DNA of 27,129 bases from CAZLGO01 sp964559295 (lineage in GTDB: Archaea; Methanobacteriota; Methanobacteria; Methanobacteriales; Methanobacteriaceae): assembly GCA_964559295.1 (NCBI GenBank), contig CAZLGO010000012.1:1-27129 (forward strand). The letters are read 5' to 3'. The translations under genes were made by a program, and so were the position numbers. Below, in pieces: positions 14,707-22,283 of this stretch. Position 1 is the stretch's first letter, and every line of letters begins with the position of its first letter. Below the pieces are notes generated by a model. It saw nothing but the letters and a program-made list of their open reading frames with translations, searched no databases and had not been told where the DNA came from.

Positions 14707-16102
14707 ATGCTGTGGACAGAAAAATACAGTCCAAAAAATTTTGATGAGATTGTTGGAAATGCAAAGGCGAAAGCAGAGATCTTGGAATGGATAGAACAAT
14801 GGAAGGCAGGTAATCCACAAAAATGTCTTTTGATCGTGGGTCCTCCAGGTACAGGAAAAACAGCCTTTGCACATATCATCGCTAAGCAATTCTCTGATTT
14901 TANNNNNNNNNNTGATTTTATTGAACTTAATGCAAGCGATAAAAGATCATATGATGTCCTGTTGAGAATCGCAGGGGAGGCTTCAGCTTCACTTTCTTTA
15001 TTCGAAGATGGGCTAAAATTGATTATTTTTGATGAAGTTGATGGACTTCATGGTACAGAGGATAGGGGAGGAGTAAGAGTCATAAATAGAATAATAGCGG
15101 AGGGGAATCATCCAATTGTTATGACTGCCAATGATCCCTACAGCAAACGGATCAGAAGTTTTAGGGGCAAATGCAAAGTCATAAAACTAAGAAAAATTCA
15201 TACAAATTCCATAATAGCATTGCTAAAGAGAATATGCGAAAAAGAAGGGGTGGATTTTGAAGAACACATTTTAAGAACTCTCGCAAAAAGATCAAAGGGT
15301 GATCTAAGATCCGCCATAGGTGATCTTGAAATAATGGCAAAGGGAAAGGCTGAAATTACATCTGAGGATCTTAAGATTCCATCTGAGAAGGATCGCGAGG
15401 TTGGTATCTTTGATTCTGTAAGAACGGTCTTAAAGAGCAAAGNNNNNNNNNNCGATGCAAGTGGATGCAGATCCACCATTTATTCTTGAGTTGATCGCAG
15501 AAAATATTCCTTATGAATATGAGAAGGCAGATGAGATACAAAAAGCGTATGATATGATCTCTCTTGCAGATGTTTACTTTGGAAGGGCATTTTCAACACA
15601 AACATATACTTACTGGAAATATTCCTTTGATCTTATGAGTTTGGGGGTTGCACTTGCCAAGAAGGAAACTTACAGGAAGTTTGCAAGGTACAGGGGTCCA
15701 ACTTTCTATACCATGCTTTCTAAAAGCAGAAGTAAGAGGGATTTAAGGGATAGAATTGCCAAAAAGATTGGTGATAGGCTCCATCTTTCAAAAAAAGGTG
15801 CAATCGCACAGTTTCCCTACATCAAAATCATGTTTGAAGATGACAAGATGGCGCGTGATATAGCAGAGTATTTTGGACTTGAGGGTAGGGAAGTGAGGTT
15901 TTTCAGGACACGGAAGATAAAGGTTAAGAAACCTTCCAAATCCAAATCAAAAACAAGGAAGGTAAAAACAGAAAGTTCATCTTCAAAATCAAAAAAGAAA
16001 GAACAAAAATCTGGAAAATCAAAAAAACAGTCCCAAAGTTCCAAATCAGAATCTGGAAAGCCAAAAAAAGTTGAAAAGCAGACTTCTTTGTTACATTTTT
16101 AA
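14707..16102 (+). CDS. rfcL: Replication factor C large subunit, interrupted by two assembly gaps
   Basis: This is the second clamp-loader subunit. It begins LWTEKYSPKNFDEIVG; Walker A is GPPGTGKT at 45-52, and Walker B is FDEVDGLHG. The C-terminus is a lysine- and serine-rich tail ending in QTSLLHF, a PCNA-interacting box. Two runs of ten N split it. Around the first, the same 8 bases TGATTTTA end the left contig and begin the right; joining them restores FSDFIELNASD in frame. At the second, the frame before (VLKSK) and after (MQVDADPPFILELIAENIP) differ by one, so the real gap is a multiple of three, not ten. The gene is therefore probably intact, not a pseudogene, though a sequencing check is needed for the second gap. 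Start ATG 14707 follows a weak GGTTATC. Confidence 0.92.
14903..14912. other. Scaffold gap (10 N) with overlapping contig ends
   Basis: Ten N bases inside rfcL. The flanks 14895-14902 and 14913-14920 are both TGATTTTA, so the contigs overlap by 8 bp and no sequence is missing. Removing the N run and one copy takes out 18 bases, six codons, and leaves the expected IELNASD motif. Confidence 0.85.
15443..15452. other. Scaffold gap (10 N) with real missing sequence
   Basis: Ten N bases inside rfcL with no shared flank sequence. The reading frames on either side connect only if the missing length is divisible by three. Comparison with the family suggests a few codons are absent between LKSK and MQVDADPP; the exact number cannot be read here. 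Confidence 0.8.
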
Positions 16103-16137
16103 GCCCAGATCATTATTCATTGTAATTTTTTAAGGGA

Positions 16138-16183
16138 TTCGGATATATGATATGCTACAGTTTAAATGAAAAGAGGGGGTAAA
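16138..16183 (+). promoter_or_regulatory. Promoter and ribosome binding site of the McrBC module
   Basis: GGATATATGATATG (16141-16154) is a TATA candidate; transcription would begin near 16168. AAGAGGGGGTAAA directly before ATG 16184 is a strong ribosome binding site. A T6 run at 16126-16131 just upstream may end the rfcL transcript, so the module looks independently expressed. Confidence 0.5.
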
Positions 16184-18298
16184 ATGAAAATATGGTTACA
16201 TACAGGAAAAGGCGCTGAAGCCTATATTTTACTTGAAGATGAGGATGAAATTATCTGGGCAAGTAGCAAAGACACAAGAAAAGGAGATATAGTACTTATG
16301 TACCGAGGATTTCCTCACAGTGACATAGCATATATTTTTAAGGCTAAAGGAGATGCCCATGATGATGAATATTACAGGAAAAAATGGAGAAATGCATGTG
16401 CTGTAGATATACATGAAAAAATCAGTATCCCTCAAACCATAAAAATAGATGAAATGAGGAAAAACCCCATATTAAGAAAATGGGGAGTTGTAAGGAAAAA
16501 TTTTAGGGGATCATTCTTTGAGGTACCTCCAAAAGAATGGAATGAAATTAAACGGCTTATTTTAGAGAAAAATCCTGAATTAAAAGATAAAATAGATGAA
16601 TTAGAAAAAAGGAATTCAGAAAACGATCTTAACCAAATGGGGGATTACTATGATTTCAACGCAGGTAGGGCTCACATAGTCCGCGATCTTTCTTATTTAA
16701 TCTCCAAACATGAAAATTTAACAGAAAAAGAACTCTTTGACCTTTTAAGAGAAAGTGTGGGGAATAATGAGGATTACTGGAAAGCATATTATCAGAGATC
16801 TAATAAAGAAAACAGCCCAAAATACAATCTTAATTCAACAAGAACTTTAAATTTAGTCCAAAAAGATGAATTGAAGCTTACAGATTTAGGAAAAGAATTA
16901 GTAAGTAAGACGACAGAAGATGAATTGTTTACCCATAACTATGGGTTAGAAACAAAACGTTTTTTCTATAAATTAGCATCAAAAAACGATGCAATTAAAA
17001 AGGCTATGGAAATCTTAAAAAAGAAGAAAAAATTACGATTTTGGGCTCCAACATGTGATTTGACAAATAAAGTTGTATGGGAGTTCCATAAAGAAGGAGA
17101 TAGGTATTATTGCGAGCATAAGAATCATCCTCAATGTAATAACTGTGATCGTGATTTATTGGTCCATATTGGGGAATCATCACTTCCTTTTGAAACATAT
17201 AAACAGACAGGGAAGGATAGTGGGTTTGTATTTTGGATGTGTAGCAGAGTAACACCAATGCATTTGACAGGTAGTGAACCTGTATATTCTGGAAATTATA
17301 TCTATTGGGACTATAAAGCTGAAAAGGAATTAGAACCTGAAAAAGAAGTTTTTATCCAACCATCTGACATCAAAACAAACTTAGAAATAAACCCAAAAAT
17401 CAAAGAACAAGTCTGCGGAGCTTTAAACTCTAAAAAACACATCATGCTTACAGGAGCTCCCGGAACTGGAAAAACAAATCTTGCAGAAGATATATGCAAG
17501 GCTGCACACGATAGGGGATTTTCAGATGGTTATATTTTAACAACAGCAACCTCTGATTGGACAACATTTGACACAATTGGGGGATACATGCTTGATAAAG
17601 AGGGATATTTGAAATTTGAAGATGGTAAATTTTTACAGGCTATTAGAGATAATAAATGGCTTATCATTGATGAGATCAACAGAGCAGACATTGATAAGGC
17701 CTTTGGACAACTTTTTACAGTTTTATCTGGTCAAGGTGTTGAATTACCCTTTAAAATTAATGGAAATTCCGTAAAAATCGAGCCAAGTGATGAAAATAGA
17801 ACTTACTATGATCCAGAAATTTCCACATACAAAGTTGGGAAAAACTGGAGAATAATCGCCACAATGAATGTATATGACAAGGATTACTTATTTGAAATGT
17901 CCTATGCGTTTATGAGAAGATTTACTTTTGTTTACATAGATTTGCCTGAATATGAAGGGTTCAAAGAGTTAATAAATCAATGGACAGATGATTTAAGTGA
18001 AGAATCCATAGAATCAATCCAAAAATTGCTTGAAATTAACAAATATCGACAAATTGGACCTGCAATCTTCAAAGACATCGCAGAATATGTAAAAGAAAGG
18101 GAGAAAATAGGAAACAAAGATCATGTTATTGAAGATGCTGTTATATCCTACATTTTGCCCCAATTTGAAGGATTAGAGGATTCTAAAATTCGTAAAATTT
18201 GGAATATTCTCAAAAGCACCTTTGAAGATAATGTTGAAATAAAAAGAAGATTAGAAGAGATTTCGGGCATCGAACTGGAAAAATCACAAAGTGAATGA
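16184..18298 (+). CDS. mcrB: McrB-like AAA+ GTPase with EVE-like N-terminal domain (type IV restriction)
   Basis: This 704-residue protein is the motor of a modification-dependent restriction system. Residues 1-125 look like an EVE/PUA-type domain (KIWLHTGKGAEAY, RKGDIVLMY), known to read modified bases. Residues about 150-240 look like a winged helix, followed by a cysteine-bearing part (C310, C318, C321). The McrB motor shows Walker A GAPGTGKT at 424-431, Walker B IIDEIN at 494-499, the McrB signature MNxxD as MNVYD at 561-565, and RR at 578-579. ATG 16184 is chosen over ATG 16166 because the strong ribosome binding site lies between them. It overlaps or abuts mcrC. The motor assignment is firm; the EVE and winged-helix calls are by pattern only, and GTP specificity is from the family. 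Confidence 0.88.
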   Translation: MKIWLHTGKGAEAYILLEDEDEIIWASSKDTRKGDIVLMYRGFPHSDIAYIFKAKGDAHDDEYYRKKWRNACAVDIHEKISIPQTIKIDEMRKNPILRKWGVVRKNFRGSFFEVPPKEWNEIKRLILEKNPELKDKIDELEKRNSENDLNQMGDYYDFNAGRAHIVRDLSYLISKHENLTEKELFDLLRESVGNNEDYWKAYYQRSNKENSPKYNLNSTRTLNLVQKDELKLTDLGKELVSKTTEDELFTHNYGLETKRFFYKLASKNDAIKKAMEILKKKKKLRFWAPTCDLTNKVVWEFHKEGDRYYCEHKNHPQCNNCDRDLLVHIGESSLPFETYKQTGKDSGFVFWMCSRVTPMHLTGSEPVYSGNYIYWDYKAEKELEPEKEVFIQPSDIKTNLEINPKIKEQVCGALNSKKHIMLTGAPGTGKTNLAEDICKAAHDRGFSDGYILTTATSDWTTFDTIGGYMLDKEGYLKFEDGKFLQAIRDNKWLIIDEINRADIDKAFGQLFTVLSGQGVELPFKINGNSVKIEPSDENRTYYDPEISTYKVGKNWRIIATMNVYDKDYLFEMSYAFMRRFTFVYIDLPEYEGFKELINQWTDDLSEESIESIQKLLEINKYRQIGPAIFKDIAEYVKEREKIGNKDHVIEDAVISYILPQFEGLEDSKIRKIWNILKSTFEDNVEIKRRLEEISGIELEKSQSE

Positions 18299-18299
18299 T

Positions 18300-19556
18300 A
18301 TGGATTCAAATGATTGCTGGGGCAAAGAAGATAGGAATCATGTTTTAGATTACCTCAAACCTAATCTCTGGCGTTACCTTTTCAGGGAAGCTTTGCCAGA
18401 TCTGGAGTATTCAATTGAAAAACTGACCGGTTTAACACTTGAAGAACAAGACATCCTAAAAAAAGCCCATTTTCCACTAAGTGCAGAGGTTGGAGAGTTG
18501 GTAGATATCCTCCCACAAATAATGCGTAATTTGTCTCATTCTACTCAAAAAGAAGTTATCGAATCCAGAGGAGGTATTCGTGGAGGAATAGATTGGAGTT
18601 TGACATTCAAAGAAAGATTTGGAAGAGGATACAATGATCCAAGTCTTTTTATATGTAAACCAGCATTAAAAATGTATGATCTACCAGAAAATCAGCTTTT
18701 GAAGTTTATTCTTTGGAAAATACGCAAATTAAGTGAGCATACAGGTTTTTTACCTGAAATTTCTGATGAGATTCTTGAGAAAGAGGTATCCAAAAATTGG
18801 CAAGAAATAATAATTAAAAGATATTTTGAAGTAAGAAAGGCTCTAAAACATATTTATTTCCAAAACATCAGTATTCCAAGGATAATACGACCTAAAACTG
18901 TACAAAGAGCAAAAAATCACAAAAATAGATTATATGAAAAGGTTGTAGAATGCTATAATTCCTATAAAAAAATTTTTATCACCGAGGATCAGGAAACACT
19001 TAAAGAATTGATTGAAAAACAAATTTTAGAACCATTAAATGATGATAAATTATTTGAAATTTTTGTTTTGTTTAAAATATTGGAAAATTTTGAAGATGAG
19101 GAAGGAGATTTAGAATTTGGTCTTTTAATACCTGGGAAGGAATATATTGCACAGTATACTAATGAGGATAAGATAATTCGCGTTTTTTATCAACAGGTGC
19201 CTGTGGAATTTAGAAATAGTAGTGAATATAAGAAAATTCTCAAATGTTACGATTTAGGATTCAGCTCAAGACTTCCAGATATAATCTTAGAAATTGAATA
19301 CAAAAACACAAGATTTTATCTGATCATCGAAATCAAACGCACTGTCGATAAAAATTATATTTTAGACAGTGTTTATAAGGTTTTAGGGTATTTTTCAGAC
19401 TTCAAGGATTGTTTTGAAGATGAAAAGAATCCAAAAGCTGTTTTGGTAGTTTGGGGCGGAATAAATATCAAAGATTTGAAAGCTGTTGAAAAATCTATTT
19501 TGATAGTACCACACCACACGCTAAATCAAAAATTACAGGCTTTGAACATTTTTTAA
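18300..19556 (+). CDS. mcrC: McrC-like PD-(D/E)xK nuclease subunit
   Basis: This protein of about 418 residues is the expected nuclease partner of the McrB motor. The PD-(D/E)xK core is complete: P326-D327 in RLPDIILEI, then E344-I-K346 in LIIEIKRT, followed by a helix with DSVYKVLGYFSDF that resembles the QxxxY helix of such nucleases. The N-terminal half has the McrC pattern RGGIRGGIDWSLTFKER and YDLPENQLLKFIL, and a mostly helical middle follows. ATG 18300 starts one base after the mcrB stop; GTG 18291 would overlap it by 8 bp, and either way translation is coupled. McrB would stimulate cleavage by this subunit at modified DNA. No methyltransferase is nearby, as expected for type IV systems. 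Confidence 0.85.
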   Translation: MDSNDCWGKEDRNHVLDYLKPNLWRYLFREALPDLEYSIEKLTGLTLEEQDILKKAHFPLSAEVGELVDILPQIMRNLSHSTQKEVIESRGGIRGGIDWSLTFKERFGRGYNDPSLFICKPALKMYDLPENQLLKFILWKIRKLSEHTGFLPEISDEILEKEVSKNWQEIIIKRYFEVRKALKHIYFQNISIPRIIRPKTVQRAKNHKNRLYEKVVECYNSYKKIFITEDQETLKELIEKQILEPLNDDKLFEIFVLFKILENFEDEEGDLEFGLLIPGKEYIAQYTNEDKIIRVFYQQVPVEFRNSSEYKKILKCYDLGFSSRLPDIILEIEYKNTRFYLIIEIKRTVDKNYILDSVYKVLGYFSDFKDCFEDEKNPKAVLVVWGGINIKDLKAVEKSILIVPHHTLNQKLQALNIF

Positions 19557-19583
19557 GTATAAAATGCTAATGAGTCAGACTTC

Positions 19584-19595
19584 TGCCACCTAAGT
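19584..19595 (-). repeat. TGCCACCTAAGT element between mcrC and the PP-loop gene
   Basis: The short spacer between two convergent genes holds TGCCACCTAAGT. Its reverse complement ACTTAGGTGGCA is found at 11603-11614, and a close variant (TGTCACCTAAGT) at 12612-12623. All three sites are intergenic. It marks the downstream edge of the McrBC module. Confidence 0.4.
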
Positions 19596-19602
19596 AATTA
19601 TT

Positions 19603-20271
19603 TTATTGATCCTCACCAGACACAAATAACCCAGACTTAAACATATTCTCCCGAACATCTGGGATAAACTCCTCTAAAAATTTTAATAAAGCTGTGCTTT
19701 GGTTTTGTGGCGACGCATATTCTTTATCCTCTTTCCCAAGCCATGAGAAGATCCAAGATCGAGGAACATTTATAAGAGGATAAATAAGCCTTATACCACC
19801 GTATTCTTTCTTTGAACTTAAAAGTTCAATTTTTCCGCCATTTAACATCAAATTCAGAATATTTTCCACCTCATCATCCAAAGTAAGGGGCAGTGCAACG
19901 CAATCAGCACCAACATCTTTTGAATCCACTATATCATCACCGTAAATAATCTCAATGCCATATTTTCTTGTGTAGGGTTCTAAAACAACACAAAGCGCAA
20001 AATCAGAATAAGATGTACCATCAACCAAAAAAACCTTCTCTTTTGGATGAAGAGATTTTTTTAAAATCCTTGATACCCTCCCACAGATTCTCTGGAAGAT
20101 CTTCGATCTTACAACCTTTATATGAGGAAATCTATTCTCGAAGATCTCTTCTCTTTTTCTTGAAAATCTTGAGAATCTAAGATTGTTTATAAAGATGCAT
20201 TCATCCTGAATGCTTATGAATCTTGTATCCACACCTATCTTCTGTAAAAATTTTATGGGGTTTTTCTCCAT
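19603..20271 (-). CDS. Degenerate PP-loop protein related to TtcA/TilS tRNA-modifying enzymes
   Basis: This 222-residue protein keeps the outline of the N-type ATP pyrophosphatases that thiolate or lysidinylate tRNA. The stretch LTLDDEVENILNLMLNGGKI, then IRLIYPLINVPRSWIFSWL, follows the family's HTLDDQAET and IRPLL-x-v-R patterns, and LEEFIPDVRENMFKSG matches the C-terminal part. However, the PP-loop SGGxDS reads as DGTSYS in VFLVDGTSYSDF, the histidine before TLDD is leucine, and no zinc CxxC pair is seen. It may be an inactive or repurposed paralog. ATG 20271 has no clear ribosome binding site; a TATA-like sequence about 25-30 bp upstream suggests a nearly leaderless transcript. It diverges from uvrB and converges on mcrC. 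Function unknown. Confidence 0.65.
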   Translation of the reverse strand: MEKNPIKFLQKIGVDTRFISIQDECIFINNLRFSRFSRKREEIFENRFPHIKVVRSKIFQRICGRVSRILKKSLHPKEKVFLVDGTSYSDFALCVVLEPYTRKYGIEIIYGDDIVDSKDVGADCVALPLTLDDEVENILNLMLNGGKIELLSSKKEYGGIRLIYPLINVPRSWIFSWLGKEDKEYASPQNQSTALLKFLEEFIPDVRENMFKSGLFVSGEDQ

Positions 20272-20336
20272 GACAGATATTTTTATGTGTTAGGAAGTAT
20301 ATAGAATTACTCGTTATATCACAAGAGTGAATTAAA
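20272..20336. promoter_or_regulatory. Compact divergent promoter, PP-loop gene / uvrB
   Basis: Sixty-five bases separate the two start codons. AAGTATATAGAAT at about 20294-20306 is nearly symmetrical and could serve as TATA box in both directions: toward uvrB it gives a start near 20325, toward the minus-strand gene a start near 20275, only a few bases before its ATG. AAGAGTGAATT before ATG 20337 is a modest ribosome binding site for uvrB. Confidence 0.45.
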
Positions 20337-22283
20337 ATGTCAGGATTTGAACTTGTATCAAATTACAAACCGCTGGGAGATCAGCCGAAGGCTATAAAAT
20401 CACTTGTTGATGGTCTAAATAAAGGTTTAAAGCACCAGACACTTCTTGGGATTACAGGATCAGGAAAGACCTTTACCATAGCAAACGTGATTGAAAAGGT
20501 TCAAAAACCAACACTTGTTATATCACACAACAAGACACTTGCTGCACAGCTTTATGAGGAATTCAAGGAATTTTTCCCAAAAAATGCGGTGGAGTACTTT
20601 GTGAGTTATTATGACTACTATCAGCCAGAAGCATACATCCCACAAACAGATACTTACATAGACAAGGAAACATCCATAAATGATGAAATAGACCGAATGA
20701 GGCATTCAACAACTCAGTCTTTATTATCAAGAGATGATGTTATAGTTGTAGCAAGTGTATCATGTATATACGGACTTGGATCTCCTGAAGATTATGGAGA
20801 TCTTATCTTATCTTTGAAGGTTGGCGATACAAAAGAAAGAGAGAAGATAATCTCAAAGCTGATCCATATACACTATGATCGAAATGACATCGATTTTACA
20901 AGAGGCAGATTCAGGGTAAGAGGAGATGTTGTTGAGATATTTCCAATTCACGGAACCTCAGTAATAAGATTGGAACTTTTTGGAGACGAGATAGATGGAA
21001 TTTCCATAATAGATCCCCTAAAGGGAAAGGTAATTCAAAAACTTGATCGTGTAACCATATTCCCAGCAACACACTTTGTAACACCAAAATATAAACTGAA
21101 AAGAGGTATAAAAGCTATTGAAGAAGAATTAGAAGATAGACTTAATTTTTTCAGATCTCAAGGAAAGTTACTTGAAGCGCAGCGGCTTGAGCAGCGAACC
21201 AGATTTGACATTGAGATGATCGAGGAAATGGGCTATTGTCCAGGCATTGAAAACTACTCACTTCATTTAAGTGGGAGAAAGTGGGGGAGCATGCCCTATA
21301 CTCTTATAAAGTACTTTCCAGACGATTACTTGACTATAATTGATGAATCCCATGTTACAGTACCTCAGATAAGAGGGATGTATGCAGGAGATCGAGCCCG
21401 CAAAGATTCTCTTGTAAAATATGGTTTCAGGCTTCCATCTGCATATGAAAACCGTCCTCTTACTTTTGAAGAATTTGAAAGCCTTCAAAATCAAGTAATA
21501 TATGTATCTGCCACCCCAGGACCTTATGAACTCAAAAAAAGCCAGAACATAGTGGAACAGATCATAAGACCCACAGGACTTGTTGATCCAGAAGTCATAA
21601 TAAGACCTGTTAAGGGACAGGTGGACGATCTCTTGGGGCGGGTGAGAGAGAGGGTAAAACAAAACGAAAGAGTTCTTATTACAACCCTAACCAAGAGGAT
21701 GGCAGAAGATCTCACAGATTACTATGCAAAACTTGGAGTAAGGGTGCGATATCTTCACTCAGAAATCGATACCCTTGATAGAGTTGATATTATCGACGAG
21801 TTGAGAAGAGGGGATTATGATTGTCTGATTGGGGTAAATCTTCTAAGGGAAGGTTTAGATCTACCTGAAGTATCCCTCGTTGGAATCCTCGATGCAGATA
21901 AGGAAGGTTTTTTAAGGTCCGAAACATCTCTCATTCAAACTATAGGACGAGCATCGAGAAATGTGAGGGGCCAAGTCATAATCTATGCTGATGAGATTAC
22001 AGAATCTGTAAGATCTGCTGTTAGCTTAACAAACAAAAGAAGAAAGCTTCAGATAGCCTACAACAGGGAGCATGGCATAACTCCAAGGACGGTCGTAAGA
22101 TCTATAAAAAAGAAAAAAGATAGCATAAAAATGGAAGATGATCTAAAGAATATTCCCAAAGATGAGTTACGCCTTCTAATAGACGATTTAAAATATGAAA
22201 TGGAAAATGCAGCATCAAAACTTGATTTCGAGAAGGCTGCCAAAATAAGAGATCAAATTTTAACCCTAAAGGGAGTTTTATGA
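20337..22283 (+). CDS. uvrB: Excinuclease ABC subunit B
   Basis: This 648-residue helicase-like protein verifies DNA damage in nucleotide excision repair and hands it to UvrC. Walker A is GITGSGKTF with K44. The aromatic beta-hairpin that clamps DNA is seen in YFVSYYDYYQPEAYIP at about 87-102. Helicase motifs include IDESHVTVPQIRGMY, VSATPGPYEL, REGLDLPEVSLV and QTIGRASRN. A UVR motif for UvrC and UvrA contact ends the protein (about 610-645, LDFEKAAKIRDQI). The length and domains are those of bacterial UvrB; archaea with UvrABC are thought to have acquired it from bacteria. It overlaps uvrA by four bases (ATGA), so the two are cotranslated. uvrC is not in this window. Confidence 0.98.
   Translation: MSGFELVSNYKPLGDQPKAIKSLVDGLNKGLKHQTLLGITGSGKTFTIANVIEKVQKPTLVISHNKTLAAQLYEEFKEFFPKNAVEYFVSYYDYYQPEAYIPQTDTYIDKETSINDEIDRMRHSTTQSLLSRDDVIVVASVSCIYGLGSPEDYGDLILSLKVGDTKEREKIISKLIHIHYDRNDIDFTRGRFRVRGDVVEIFPIHGTSVIRLELFGDEIDGISIIDPLKGKVIQKLDRVTIFPATHFVTPKYKLKRGIKAIEEELEDRLNFFRSQGKLLEAQRLEQRTRFDIEMIEEMGYCPGIENYSLHLSGRKWGSMPYTLIKYFPDDYLTIIDESHVTVPQIRGMYAGDRARKDSLVKYGFRLPSAYENRPLTFEEFESLQNQVIYVSATPGPYELKKSQNIVEQIIRPTGLVDPEVIIRPVKGQVDDLLGRVRERVKQNERVLITTLTKRMAEDLTDYYAKLGVRVRYLHSEIDTLDRVDIIDELRRGDYDCLIGVNLLREGLDLPEVSLVGILDADKEGFLRSETSLIQTIGRASRNVRGQVIIYADEITESVRSAVSLTNKRRKLQIAYNREHGITPRTVVRSIKKKKDSIKMEDDLKNIPKDELRLLIDDLKYEMENAASKLDFEKAAKIRDQILTLKGVL

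Noticed and set aside
15455..16102. Separate protein starting MQVDADPP
   Set aside because: It is the C-terminal part of rfcL cut off by the second N gap; the sequence joins the RfcL collar and PCNA-binding tail.
13688..16102. Inteins in rfcS or rfcL
   Set aside because: Both proteins run through their Walker A motifs without interruption, and no splicing motifs were seen.
16184..19556. McrBC module as part of an integrated mobile element
   Set aside because: No integrase, transposase, tRNA target or flanking direct repeat was found; only a short dispersed motif lies at one side. Base composition was not computed.
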